Origin: Chara braunii
Taxonomy: Eukaryota > Streptophyta > Charophyceae > Charales > Characeae
DNA length: 64,000 nucleotides
Assembly: GCA_003427395.1 (NCBI GenBank)
Contig: BFEA01000105.1
Coordinates: 2,943,073-3,007,072, forward strand
Direction of reading: 5' to 3'
The notes beneath the pieces were generated by a model that searched no databases, was not told where the DNA came from, and was given only the letters and a program-made list of their open reading frames with translations. Below, one piece after another: positions 22,851 to 35,330 of the stretch. How positions within the stretch are numbered: position 1 is the first letter of the stretch; every line of letters starts with the position of its first letter. A program made the translations under genes and the position numbers.

Positions 22851-25576
22851 AATGGTTGACTCTGCTAGAATTGTGTAATGTGATTGACTCTTGTCTACAG
22901 GTCAGTAAAACGGCCAACCACATGTTATTCACAACAACTCACTGAGAAACTTATGCTATTCTGGACCTTGATCCAGATATCTTGTCAGTGCGCGATTGGT
23001 TTGAGTACCCAATCTTATGCCTTTCCATGATGTTAGGAAGATTAGGGTTATTACTAAGGCTATGAGCCTTATTCAGTTCCTGATCATTTCATCTGTTTAT
23101 GTTTGAAAGGTCAAAGATCTATGTTTCTCTAGATGAATTCAGACTGTTTATATGAATGTGTTATGTGTATGTGACATCTCCTCGCCTAATTACTCAGCCT
23201 TATCTCACTTCACATGTATGTATGCTATTGTCAAAGGTTTGCATAAAGAGATATGCCGAATTGACTTAATCACTAGGTAGGATGAGCATGTGTCTTATGC
23301 GCAACGCCTGATAATTTAAGTACTGAGAAGGATCCTGCTTTGAAAACGGGATAGGCTATAAGTCATACCTATAGAAACTATTTCTAGGCAAAGCGTAGTA
23401 TGCGCAAATGTTCGTCAGTCGAGTCGACCTGATTTGTAAGTCGGTCCGGGAGATCAGCGCCCCGATGCTCGACGTATATACAGGTCAGTCTTAGGCGTTC
23501 AACCTCTCGTATGCCTATGCTACGGCGATCGAGTAAACGCCCTCGGCTGGCTTACCTCTGCGATTGCAAGTAAAAGCCTTCGCACGTGAGTCAGTAGCTC
23601 AGCAGGGATATGCCCACCTAAGGGATGGTGACAACTCCTGCAGGTGAAGGTGAGTTGCACCTCGCGGGATCTTTGTCCTGTCGCAGGGAGCCGCGAGAGA
23701 TATAGCTGGCGCGCACGGTCGGAGTTGGTCTTAGCTGAAACTCTTATAAAACTCCTGCGTGATACGACCGTGAGGTTCAACACCAAAAATTTACTTTACG
23801 TCTGGGTGTGGGACCGCCGCGCCCGACAGCGCTTTGTAAGTATAACAACACCAACTGTTGTGGAGCCGACCCCAATAATGAAACTCATAAATTATTTAGG
23901 GTTATCTCTTTTAATATGTCCAGGTGGGACCTCGCCCTTGTGGTTCGGTATTGCAAGACCGTTGACATGGACACGGCCACTGGAGGAGCAAAATGACCCA
24001 CGCACAGAGCTTGTAAGAAAAAATAATTATGCCAAACCTCTAAATTGTCTGTATGACAACGTTCATCAGATAGGAATGTGTGGGTTGCTCTGCTTAGTAG
24101 TGGCGAATGTGTTTGTTGCATGTGTCCCTTGTTTGGCCAAGGTGAGAATAGATAATGATCTTGAGTAGTATGCAATGAGGTAGAACAAAAAGGGGTGAGG
24201 GTGCAGGAAAAGATAGTTGAAAATCTTCAGATAACAAACCTTATGTAAGGACATAAGTTTGTCGGATGCGCCTCAAAGATTCGGCCTTCTGACAACAATC
24301 AAAATTATTCGAATATGGACAATGTTGATAAAAACGGACATCCTTTCCATTTGGTGGTAATGAGTTTTTTGTGCAAATATGAAAGAGTTGAACTAACACC
24401 TGTCTGGAGCCATATGAAAAAGGTGTTTGGACCAATGAATGCTATGTATGTCTGCCTAATTTTGACGGCTGTCACAATGACATTTGCCAAATTCTCAATG
24501 TTCAAGGGACATCGGACAAAAATGGCATCTTTGAGAGGCAAAGCAGAAAATGACTCTTATCGGTTTGTGTGTTTTTTTTTTTTTTTTATTCAGCCCTGCA
24601 TTAGTAGTAAACGCAACAAGCCACTTTGAAAAGTCCAACAGAAAAATTTCCACTAGAAATTAAAGTTGAAAAAAATATTCCATAAAAAAAAATCTTCATA
24701 TTTATAAATTATCATTCCAATGTTCATCCAATTTTAAAATTTCCAGTTTTATTTGATAAGTTCCCGTCTAAATATGAGTTTTCCCTTACAACTACATATA
24801 TTTGTTCAAGATGGAATGAAAGTCTGAACGAGTCTGTGAAATGTTTTAATTAAACTTTCGTTCTGCTACAATAAATATTTGATAATTTAGATGGGATAAT
24901 GACCGAAAATCCTTCAGATTCATTTTTTATATTTTAGATTGGATCATGAATATTTTCAGTTCATCATCGAAAATTCTTACATAGAATGACAGTCCAATTA
25001 AAATATTCATTAACTCATCCAGACTTTCATTCTATCTCTAGAACGCAATTCAAATGAGAAAGGATACCCCGTTGTTGGAATAAAAGTTTTTAAGTAAGGC
25101 GAAAATTTTTAGAACTGGAATGACATTTTTAAAGATGAAATGAAAATTTTAAACTTAGAATGTAATTTTACTACAGAATGATTATTTAATTCTCAAAACA
25201 TTTTATGTTGCCCCAGTCGCAAGTTCGCGTGTCTTGGAAGGTAGCTTGTACCTCGCTCAACTACTGATCTCGAGTTTAAATTCGTCCTGCACGCGAAAAA
25301 AAAAAGTCCACACAGACCGGCTTTTGGTTGGTGCCGCTAGCCATTTCTGTATGATACCGACAACAGTTGTAAACAAGATGCATATTTGTTTTTCAAGGGG
25401 GGAAACGTATTGGTGGTTGAAAATCTGCTAGTCACTTTTAGGGTCTCCCCAACGATATAAAGCCTGACTGTGTGAAAAGTTCCACCACAAATAGTCCATG
25501 GTAGGCTGGAAAACTTGTGATCTTGTGACTGATCGCCTCCCTCAATTTTTTTTTTTTTTTGGGGGGGGGACTATAC
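22851..25576. other. Stretch without supported gene
   Basis: A plus-strand frame of 174 codons (23644-24168) crosses splice-like motifs (TTT|GTAAGT at about 23836, ATGTCCAG|GTGGGACC at about 23922), but I recognise no domain. From about 24600 to 25200 the sequence is AT-rich with no frame. The poly(T) run at 24575-24589 and the poly(T)-poly(G) run at 25543-25569 are the only simple repeats. Confidence 0.4.
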
Positions 25577-25740
25577 GGGAGTCACAAGAACGAGTTATAA
25601 TTGCACTATGTGTCAAGATACAGTTTGCAATTGCAGCTCAGACAATGTATACAACTAAACTTTCTGGCCAGGTTGGATGCCCTAAGTGCAATTGTAAATT
25701 GTGTCTTGCACATAGTGCTTTGGAAATAATAATTCATCTC
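25577..25740 (+). mobile_element. Family E foldback element, copy 1
   Basis: Starts GGGAGTCACAAGAACGAG and aligns, in reverse complement, with the copy at 58903-59074 over its whole length (shared: AAGATACAGTTT, ATGTATACAAC, CTTTCTGGCCAGGT). The arms pair (GCACTATGTGTCAAGATACA with its partner near 25685-25715). A variant TATGTG is present in both arms of this copy but not in the other copy. It is the only short foldback of this type found in the AT-rich half. Confidence 0.75.
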
Positions 25741-27260
25741 ATGCCTCTAAAATAGACCAAGATCTTTAGAAAAGACCCAACAATAAGAATCAATGAATGG
25801 GTGACAGTTAAAGATAACAAAGAAATAGTAGGTAATGCCCTTTATACAAAATCTAATGAAGATATTCTGATCCTCTCATAGGACTACAATTTATGTCCCG
25901 ATGCTCAAAATAAAGACAAATGAGTGAACGTTGATAAAATTTTCAGAATCAGAGTCCTACAAATTAAAAATGGTTTAATGACTTTTCACCCACAAAACTC
26001 TATATATCTCATCTGCCATTGGATCTTACTAGTTCGAAATGAGGGTCACAAGTTTAAAGGAAAAGAAACTAGACTAGAAACCTCCATTCTCTCACAGTTA
26101 AATCAACCTATAAAATGCTTATACCTAAATTGAACCTCGTTGACAAAGTGAACAATAGGTGGATGAAGCATCTTATTATCAACGAAGATGATTTAAGAAA
26201 CATCAAGTGGTTAAAAAAAAAAAAAAACTAAGCTTGTTAAAGTAGCCTCAATACAGTGGCAAATAAAACACACATGTCTCCCCACCAATGATCGAACAAT
26301 TGAAAAAACAACACTAGATAAAAAAAAAAATGTCCAACCATTATGCAAACAATTGAACACATTTTTCTTCAATGTTCTCAAGTAGTTCTATGTGGCTATG
26401 GAGATGGTGGGACAAAATATGAAACTCCCTTGCGAATGAAGTAAGATGGTCTTGGGGATGGAAATCCATCGTTTTGAAAGTACGGAAGATTGATACACAC
26501 GACAAACTCACCCATAATTTATTCATTATTGCAAGAAAAATCATACTCTTTTACATTCGGTGCAAAAGGTGCACTCATGAATGAGAAGGACTCACGCTTG
26601 ACGACCCTAAATTGACAAAAAACATCAAGACCCAAATATAGATGGACATCACGAGATAATGAGAGTTCATGAAGATAAAAATCCAACATTTATTCAAAAA
26701 ACAAAACATAACTAAACACATACAAAACCTAAAGACTGTCTAGCTTGAAGGGAAACAGAGAGGTAAAATAAAGAAAGTTGTTTGGTAGGGGGCGACATTA
26801 GACAATGAGGAGGAAATCATTAGAAATTACATAATTTGCTTTCAGGAATGATGCACAATAGATCCTACAATTCCCTTGAGACCACTCATGCATTTCCCAG
26901 TCCCCTTCCCCCGTCAAACAGGGTCCATAGTTCCAATTTTGTGGTTTGGGCATGAGGACACAAAATAAGAGGGTCAAAAGATAGCTTCTTAGAGGTGATC
27001 AAAAGAGGGTTGGTTGAATGGTCATTTTTGCCTCCTAGATAATGGGTGAAGAGGTCCGACTTCTACCTCACAATTAAAACTTTTATATCATTGTTTTATT
27101 ACTGTGCTTCAACTTGTTCTTAGTGGGACGTTGACGTCGGTTTCCAAAAGGTGCAGCTACCTACCAATAGATAGACCGAGCACATCAGTTTCGACTTAGA
27201 GGGGCTTCTCATTTCACCCCTCTCAGTAAGAACTGGAGAGTCTTCTTATATTTATATACA
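25741..27260. other. AT-rich stretch without recognised feature
   Basis: Short A-runs near 26213-26227 and 26321-26330. No repeat, RNA or coding segment is recognised. The frames are under 90 codons. Confidence 0.45.
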
Positions 27261-28015
27261 GGGTTGCCGGCGTTCGGGATAAGACGAACGCCTGAACCCG
27301 AACACTCGAACGTTTGGCACCCCCTCTCGACGCGTTTGGCCGTTCGGTCGACTGCGGACAAAAAAAAAAAAAAAAAAAAAAAACGTAAAAAAATCTAACA
27401 AAATATATGTTATGGAGAAGAATAAAGTAAACAACATTTGCCGCAATGTGACATCCAAATTCTTTACCGAATTTGAAATAAAAATCAAATACTAAAAATA
27501 TATAATAATAATGAAAATTAGAAAAAATAAAACGAGAATGAAATTATTGAGTGGGTGAGCACGTTTTTGACACCGTCATCTTTGGTGATTTTTAATTTTT
27601 GTTTGAATGTCACAAATGCCATGAAAATTTATATATGAGTATCTTAGATAATGGAGAATTTACAAATAAAGTTTAAAAAAATAATAAATTTTTTCACGCC
27701 CCGAAATAAAGAAAAAACAAAAAGTGAAAAGAGACAAAAAACAAATTAATGAGTGGGCAAGCAAGTTTTGACACCACCATCTTTGCCAATTTTTCATTCT
27801 TTTTGGAATACACAGAATGACTTCAAAATTAAGACGCAGATGCCTTACATCACAAAGAACTTATAAAAAATATTTCAGAAAAAATATATATATATGGGTG
27901 CCAAAATATTTGTTTGCGGGATCCGAACAACTTCAAGTTCGGGCCCCGTACGGGGACCCGAACGCCCGAATGTTCGGGGGTCAGCGTAAGGGTCTCCGTA
28001 CATCCGGCTTGGCAA

Positions 28016-28018
<3 letters not shown>
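27261..28018. mobile_element. Non-autonomous element of about 760 bp, copy 1
   Basis: Begins AGGGTTGCCGGCGTTCGGGA and ends CGGCTTGGCAACCCT, so the outer 9 bases are inverted repeats. The subterminal regions at both ends are rich in the palindrome CGAACGTTCG and its variants. The core is AT-rich and has a poly(A) run at 27360-27383. It matches the copy at 31495-32249 along its length. There is no transposase frame, so it would depend on proteins encoded elsewhere. Confidence 0.75.

Positions 28019-28109
<91 letters not shown>
28019..28109. repeat. (CT)n followed by (TA)n
   Basis: About 18 CT units continue directly into about 27 TA units at the edge of the element at 27261. Confidence 0.95.
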
Positions 28110-28114
<5 letters not shown>

Positions 28115-31100
28115 TACCCCATTTTTTTATGTTGAAAAAGCTGCATGATGCATTGCCCAAAAAATGAATTTAAGGCTACAGAAGAACGTCACAATTCTAC
28201 CCAGAATAACGAAGGTCATTACTCGGCTGCGGCTTGATGCTGGAAACCATGTCCACTTTTCATCCATTACCAAAATATAAACTTTCAAACCAATTGTGAT
28301 GATATGGTCCAATCCAGATGGTGACATGAGCCCCTCCCCCTCGACCATCGTCATTTAAAGCTTCGATCTTATTCGGCTTGCTTTAAAACGGTGAATGCAT
28401 TATAAAAAAATAATATATTGTTAACCTTTGATCAAGTGTATGAAGGGTGAATGCACCTGATGTTCAGTTACATAACATTAATTGGTAATGTTTTTTTATT
28501 TAATATTAAGTCTGAAATATTTTATATCAATGAACGAAAAGTGATTATATTTTCATGAGTAGATATTCCTTAGACTTACTAAACAATGTTTTTTTTTCTG
28601 CAAAATATGGTGAATTTGTACAATATAACAGAAAGATGTTTCAACAAATATGTTTGACGCATTTTTAAAATAATAGTCGGACATGTGCTTTATCGTATAA
28701 TGAGTTTCAATTACTTACTGCCTTTGTTGGTAAAATTTTGATATGTTAAAAGCGTCTGTACGATACATGTCACAAATATCACATGATACGTTATATGACC
28801 ACAAAATTATATTCCTTGTTTATGTTTTTTTTTAACAGGCGGACTAAATAATTATGTTAGAAAGATAATTCAACATTATCTTAAGTACGTCAAGATATTC
28901 AGGATAAATGCTTTACCTCTTTGATTGATTAATTATCACATGATCATAATTATTTTTATTTTTCAGACGTTTTAAAGTTACCGTTTTTTTTGCTAATACA
29001 AACAATTTTATAAAACTTGTATGGTTTGTATCTAAAGATCATATTACGAATGTATGTGTACTTTTGTTTTTTTTTTTTTTTTTTTTCGTAACTTTTATTG
29101 ACCTCTTTATTTTTAAATTTGTATCGTTGTCCTGATTGTTCTAAATGTGGTTTGATATGTTATACTTCTTCCGAAAATAATATTAACAAATTTGATTAAA
29201 TAGTATTCTATAGTATATTGACACATAAAAAAGTAAACGTAAAAAGGTAAAAATTATGATTAAAGTTTTTAATGGTGGTCAATGAACAAACCTATGAGTA
29301 AGAAAAATCACAAATGATAGTTTATCTAGTGAAGGTTTTCAACCTCCGAGTTCAATTAGGTTCGATCTCTACAGTCTTAGACTTACCTTTTACCATGCTC
29401 TTAAGCAATCGACTTAAAACTTGTGGTGGAAAAACATTTTTGAAAACCTATGTTTCTATATCACTTTTACAACTACAATAATTTTTTTATGAACTTAATA
29501 TCATATTTATCTTTTCGAGCATAGAAACAAATAAATCCCGATTTCGGTTCCTCTAAAGAAATATAAAATAACCTACCATAAAAAAATGTTGCCAGAGTTT
29601 TGTACACACCAAGATATATTTTGTGCTAGAGCTCTCCTCGGAAGTGACACGCTACTCCAATCTTCCATAGAACAAAAATGTTATAAATATTTTTTTTTAA
29701 ATGCATATACAAATATTTTGTTTATAAATTTATATGCAATTTACAAAAAAATATGTCAGAACACTTTGTTTGTGTTACTTTTTTTTCTCCTTGCTTAGAG
29801 TTCACTGATAACTTCACTCTTATATCTTATATTTGACTTTTAACATGCACTTTAGAAAGCGAGTTGGACCCAGTGGTGATCAAAATCTACGGAAGTTACA
29901 CGTTTAAGTTTCTACAGTTTTTTTGAGTGAATGACAATAACAAACTTTCGTATGAAATAATTAAACATGACATGTTTCGGGGGGGAGAACAAAGTCCTTA
30001 TATGATCAAATTTCGAGCTCATTATTTGAGGAAAAGAAAGTTAATAACTCTCACGTTGACAGAGGTATCGAAGTTAACTTGAAGTGGTAGACAACATAAG
30101 GAGATCATTGAAATGCAAATGAAAGCATATTGAGTTTCATAACAGAGAAAAAAAATTGTATGACATTGATTATTGGCTATGAGAGAGTGGTTTTAACGTT
30201 CATCACTATTACTTTTTTTTTTTCCCGGTGAAGATCATATTAACCTTCTAAATATAGGAACTTTGTCCAACTTCGTAGCTACATTTTTTTCCTCTGCGTG
30301 CTCAAATGCCTGACACGGTTTATGCAAAAAGAAAAGAAAATTTCGTCGCTGAGGAAAAACATAAATCTATCACTTAGGGTAAATGAGAAAAGTGAAGTTT
30401 TTAGCTAAATGAGGTAAACTACATGGTGAGTTATGAGTCTCGTGACTCTTCACTAAATCATGAGTGGCTTAAGAACCACCTTAGACGAAGATACACCTTC
30501 CTAAAAATGGTGTAACTCATGGGTTGACGACAAGTTATATTTGGTAAAACTCTTACTTGTTATAGGGATCTAAGAAGTTATAGTTGGCGCATTTATTCGA
30601 AAAGGCCATACTCCTTCGAAGCGATGAACTTCTGCGTGGTGTGGTCCGTGGGTCCGCTTGTTGGGACCGAAGTGCTTGACAACTCTCCTCCTCCCATGCG
30701 GTGGGTTACAACCTTAAGAATGATCGTAATATGTATATTATGTAACCTAATTATATCATTCATCTAGAACCAAGTGTCTTGTACAAAAAAAGTGAATGCC
30801 TTTGTAAGGGTATTTTATTTTTTACCGTTTTTTTCATACTCGGCGGATCGAGGTTGAGGTCAATTTCTATATCGATGCACTAACCAAAGACAAACTAACA
30901 AACTACTATTTCTATTATAAATAATTTTTGTGCAAAAACACCAAATGTTATATTTATCAGCTAATATTTTCAAGTTGAATTAAAGTGGAGCGTAATTTAA
31001 CTTATGTATATGGTTTATTGCAGTTGAGGTTGGTTCTTTGTAGTTTATTTAAGTTTGGGTTCTGCCAAAAATGAGGTTAGTGTGATATTATTTCAAAGTG

Positions 31101-31339
31101 CATCTAGTTGCCGCGGAACTAATTTAGCATGCTTTTCGTCGATTGATGTTTGGGTTAAAAAAATACAAAGTAAAAAATATTTTTCCTGATATGAATCAAA
31201 CATTAACTTTACTTATTATTTCTTATAAAATTCTTATTTTCTTTTAATTTTAATCTTACGGATGAGTAACGATCAAGTTGTGGTAGATCTCGACTTCATT
31301 GTTTGTTCATTATGAATACCGTCTTAACCCGAAAACAAG
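28110..31339. other. AT-rich stretch without recognised feature
   Basis: Over 3 kb of AT-rich sequence with only short homopolymer runs (for example poly(T) near 29068-29086). The open frames are at most 75 codons and show no motif. I see no gene or repeat. Confidence 0.5.
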
Positions 31340-31400
31340 AAACGTACCTTGAATACGAATACAACGTACGAGGTATCTTGTATTCGAATATAAGGTGCGT
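31340..31400. repeat. Palindromic TATTCGAATA motif cluster
   Basis: Contains GTACCTTGAATACGAATACA and CTTGTATTCGAATATAAGGT, the second nearly a perfect inverted repeat centred on TTCGAA. Related motifs occur at 32618-32700 on the other side of the second 750-bp element. Confidence 0.6.
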
Positions 31401-31447
31401 ACCGTGTAAAACGATTTTTATGGTGCAACTTTCTGAAAGTAAGAGTG

Positions 31448-31448
<1 letters not shown>

Positions 31449-31494
<46 letters not shown>
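31449..31494. repeat. (TA)n microsatellite
   Basis: About 23 TA units directly before the element at 31495. The element is followed by another TA tract. Confidence 0.95.
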
Positions 31495-31497
<3 letters not shown>

Positions 31498-32249
31498 CTG
31501 GCGTTCGGGACGGGCCGAACGCCCGAACGTTCGGCACCCCCTCTCGACACGTTCGGCCGTTCGGCCGAACGCAACCCCCCCCCCCCCCCCCTCAAAAAAA
31601 AAAAAAAAAAAAATCCAAAAAATCTGAAAACAATACATGTTATGCAAAAGAATAAACTAAACAGCATTTGCCTCAACGTTATATCCAAATGTTTTACCAA
31701 ATTTGAAATACAAATTAAATTCTAAAAATAAATAGTAATAATAAAAATTAGAAAAAATAAAATAAGAATTAAATTATTGAATGGGCGAGCACGTTTTTGA
31801 CACCGCCATCTTTGACGATTTTTTTTTTTTTTTTTTACTCTGACGTATGCCATGAAAATTTATATATGTGTATCTTACATAATAGAGAATCTACAAATAA
31901 AGTTTGAAAAAATAATAAATTATTTTATGCCCCTAAATAAAAGAAAAACCAAAAGTCAAAAGAGAGAAAAAATAAAGTTATGAGTGGGCAAGCAAGTTTT
32001 GACACTACCATCTTTGAGGATTTTTTTTTTTTTTTGGGCTGAACAGAATGACTTCAAAATTAAGCGGGAGATACCTTACATTACAAAAAGCTCACAAAAA
32101 AAAATCAGAAAAAAATAATAGTATTTGGGTGCGAAAATATTTTTTTGCGGGTTCCGAACCCCTTCAAGTTCGGGCCCCGTATGGGGACCCGAACGCCCAA
32201 ACGTTCGGGGGTCAGCTTAGGGGCATTCGTACGTTCAGACTGATAACCC
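31495..32249. mobile_element. Non-autonomous element of about 755 bp, copy 2
   Basis: Same architecture as 27261-28018: a GGCGTTCGGG-type left end, a CACCCCCTCTCGACACG block, an A-run, a GAGTGGGCAAGCAAGTTTTG block and a right end GATAACCCT. The left terminus is degenerate. It is flanked on both sides by TA repeats, which suggests insertion into a TA tract. A C-run followed by an A-run lies at 31575-31614. Confidence 0.75.
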
Positions 32250-32312
32250 TATATATATATATACATATATATATACATATACATATATATATATATATAC
32301 ATATATATATAG
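32250..32312. repeat. TA/TACA simple repeat
   Basis: TATA units interrupted by ACATA, directly next to the right end of the element. Confidence 0.9.
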
Positions 32313-32449
32313 TAAATATTCGTAATAATATCACGAATAAAACACAGTCGACCGCTATTAGGACGGGGCTTCAAAATGATTTTTTTTTTAATACACTGAT
32401 TGCACTGTGTGTTCACGATCCAACATGCATTCAAACACTACGCGTGTTT

Positions 32450-32472
32450 GAGTGTGTGTGTTTGCGTGTGTG

Positions 32473-32562
<90 letters not shown>

Positions 32563-32597
32563 GGAGAGAGAGAGGGGGAAAAAAAAAAAAAAAAAAG
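32450..32597. repeat. (GT)n(GA)n(A)n compound microsatellite
   Basis: GT tract, then GA tract, then a run of about 18 A. All long frames here are repeat artefacts. Confidence 0.95.
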
Positions 32598-32617
32598 TTA
32601 CGTGACAGTTACAAGGC

Positions 32618-32780
32618 GGACCTTGAATACGAGATATGTACCTTGTATTCGAATATAAGGTACGCACCTTGTATTCGAATACATAATACAAAGTATGATG
32701 GTACCTCCTCTTCAAAAATTTAACAGCGATTTCTTATAACCCATTTTTTTATTTAGTTTTGATACAAGGTACGTACCTTA
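32618..32780. repeat. Palindromic ACCTTGTATTCGAAT motif cluster
   Basis: ACCTTGTATTCGAATA occurs twice (about 32641 and 32668), and AAGGTACGTACCTT, a perfect palindrome, near 32765. The same motifs occur at 31340-31400. Confidence 0.6.
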
Positions 32781-33532
32781 TTTTTGAGTTAAAACGACAG
32801 CGAATTTTTTTTTAATGTATGAAAAATTACAAGCTAAAGCTATGTATGGTATGACTTTGAATCAACAAATATAGTCGAGTATTGTTTGTTTGCGTTATAT
32901 TTTTTAAGCGTTTGTCTTAGCTTAAAAAGGTTACAGTGTTTTTTCTACTCTCATTTTTAGCTATAAATGGTTATAAATGATATTCATGATTCATGTTACC
33001 AGTTAGGGAAATTGACAAAACAAAAGTATATTTTATATTCTCATTTTGATAGTAAAAAAACATAATATAGTTTGTATTGTTGTTTTAGCATTATTGAGCA
33101 TGTGTGATCTAAGCTTAGTTAAAGTTCGTATCCAATTCTGTATACTATAAAAGTTTTTGGCTCAATTAAAACGAGGAAAATTACTTTAACAGATTGACAT
33201 GGAGGAATCAATTAAGCATCCAATAATCGGTATCTGGATTGACATGGTGACCAATTATGGGTTACCTCACTCAACAATACCCAAAGCATTGTTGTTTGCT
33301 TACGCTTCGGATAACCTAAGAGGTCGAAGTTTCCGATTCATGTGCGTGGTAGACACACACCAGGATATAACACATAGGTCGTGGGCGGCAAATGTTGATA
33401 AGTCATGATTGCCTACTCTCATAGATGATTAACCTCTACATCAAGCTAAAAAATATAAAGTTTATTTTCCATTGACCGAGTTCGGGTGATAGGAGGACTA
33501 GTACGGGTGTGGGAGGCGGATAAATATCGTTT
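32781..33532. other. Stretch without recognised feature
   Basis: AT-rich. A 69-codon frame at 33199 shows no recognisable motif. Confidence 0.4.
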
Positions 33533-34888
33533 AAAATACAATCCTTGCACCATCTTCTCAAGTTTTTTTGTGAACTGACACATGTTGGCTACCTCACAGC
33601 GTGTGTTGTTTTCCCTTGGGAGTATGACTAAGACGTGGAAGGGTCTTGAAAGCGTGAAAGTTGAGGTGTATAATAAAGTTTCAGGTAATAATGAATATTT
33701 TAGTATCGTTTTCCATTGAAATATGATCATTGCACAAAATTTACGCAATGATACTTCCATTTATATAACCTTGTTTGGTTAAAAAATCACAACGGTTGTG
33801 GTGAACTCTATGCTATTTTTCTCAAGTATGAAAGTAATCAGTGTATAAACGAAATCTTTGTTCTGAGCGAGAGCTCAACAATGTGTATCGCAAAGTTTGA
33901 AATGAAAGTTTGACGAATACAATCACGCTGTCTTTCAATGATTTTCATTTTTGCATGTGACACATAGTTGAACCCTCTTGCTCCTAGATTATCGCTTCAT
34001 TTAAAGTCGGAACATAAAGGTTTGCCATGAGATAACAATGACCTCGTTAAATGGAAGTAAAACTAAGAATAAAGAAAAACATTGTATTACAAATGACAAA
34101 ACCAAAATTGATAAAGGGAGAGTTCTTTATTTATCAAAATACTGATAAGGTTGGCGGATCTATATCGTAGCCTCACGTACGTCTCACTCACAACTGTTGC
34201 CTCTCTACGTTAGGCCAAAAATCTGCGTTAGGATGAGAGTAAAAAAGTGCGAGAATACATGTCACACCTGCCACATATATTGATATGAAACTGGCGTGAA
34301 TAATAAAATATCATCCTACGATTTAACAAACTTGTGAAATCTTGTTAATAGTTGTTGGTTAAAATGAACAAAAATTTATATCATTTCAATTAAAATCCCC
34401 ACGTCATCTTGTCAAGTTTTTTGTGAACTCAGACGTGCTGGTTGCCTCACGGCGTGTGCCGTTTTCCGTTCGAAGTGGGACTAAGATGTCGAGGAGCCAC
34501 GAAAGCATGAAAATGGAGGTGTATCATAGAGTTTCAGGTAAAAATGAATATTTCAATATCAATTTTCGTTAAAATATAGTCAGGGTACAAGGTTAAGGCT
34601 ATGAAACTTTCATTCAACTATGAGGGAAAATACATAACCTTGCTTGGTTAAAAAATCACAACGGTTGTGTTTGGCTCTATGATATTTTTCTCACGTATGA
34701 AAGTAATCGGTGTATAAGCGGAACTTTTGTTATGTGCGAGAGCTCAATAACGTGTCTTGCAAAGTTCGAAATGAAAGTTGGACGGATACAATCACTCTGC
34801 CTTTCAACGATTTTCCGTTCTTCACGTGACACGTAGTCGAACCCTCCCCCTTTCAAATTATGGCTTCGTCTAAAGTCGGAACATGCAG
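33533..34888. repeat. Two-copy direct duplication, about 490-500 bp per copy
   Basis: Copy 1 is at about 33533-34022 and copy 2 at about 34386-34888. Shared blocks include AAAAAATCACAACGGTTGTG, ATGAAAGTAATC, GAGAGCTCAA and AAGTCGGAACAT. Divergence is about 15-20 percent. Copy 2 contains about 50 extra bases before the AAAATCACAACGG block. Confidence 0.85.
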
Positions 34889-35050
34889 GCTTAAACCACC
34901 AGTACTTGTCCCAAATATCGGCCGTAGAAAAAAAAAGAGTAGAAATGTTTCTAGTCGGATGAATTTGGGCGCTCTTGTAGTAGCCCGTACGTTTCCTAAA
35001 ATCGTGGCGTGTTAACGAGCACGACTCGAGGAAGTATTGGTGGTTTAATC
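34887..35050. mobile_element. Foldback element with TTAAACCACCAGTACTTG ends
   Basis: Left end GCTTAAACCACCAGTACTTG and right end AAGTATTGGTGGTTTAA form an inverted repeat about 17 bp long. It is the first of a series of short foldback elements and marks the start of the GC-richer half. Confidence 0.5.
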
Positions 35051-35087
35051 GCGACCGTCTTCTTCTAGGGCAGTCTGGATGAACCTC

Positions 35088-35330
35088 ACAGGTTAAAACG
35101 ACAGTACCTTTGCCATATGTTGGCCGCAGGCTCTGCGCGCTGAGTTCTCGGGCCGCATCTGGCTGGCACGCCGGTCCAGGTGAGGCCGCCGTGTACCTAC
35201 TGCATTCTAAGCCCCCCTTTGACTCGAACGGATATAGCCCTGCGTGGCAGGCCGATGCAGCCACCACGTTAACGACCTAATAACATGGAGGTACTCGGCA
35301 TTTTGCCCGGGAAAGGTACTGGTGGTTTAA
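35088..35330. mobile_element. Second foldback with GTACTGGTGGTTTAA right end
   Basis: Left end TTAAAACGACAGTACCTTTGCC and right end GGGAAAGGTACTGGTGGTTTAAA (each read here in part) pair imperfectly over about 24 bp. The interior contains CCTGCGTGGCAGG. Related GGTGGTTTAA and GGCGGCTTAA motifs recur at 50235-50280. Confidence 0.45.

Noticed and set aside
23644-24168. 174-codon plus-strand frame
   Set aside because: Crosses what look like splice motifs, has no recognisable family, and overlaps open frames on the opposite strand. Not enough to call a gene.
34677-35267. 196-codon minus-strand open frame, the longest one free of simple repeats
   Set aside because: It spans the end of a diverged non-coding duplication and two foldback elements. 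The homologous copy at 33.5-34.0 kb is not open, and I recognise no domain.
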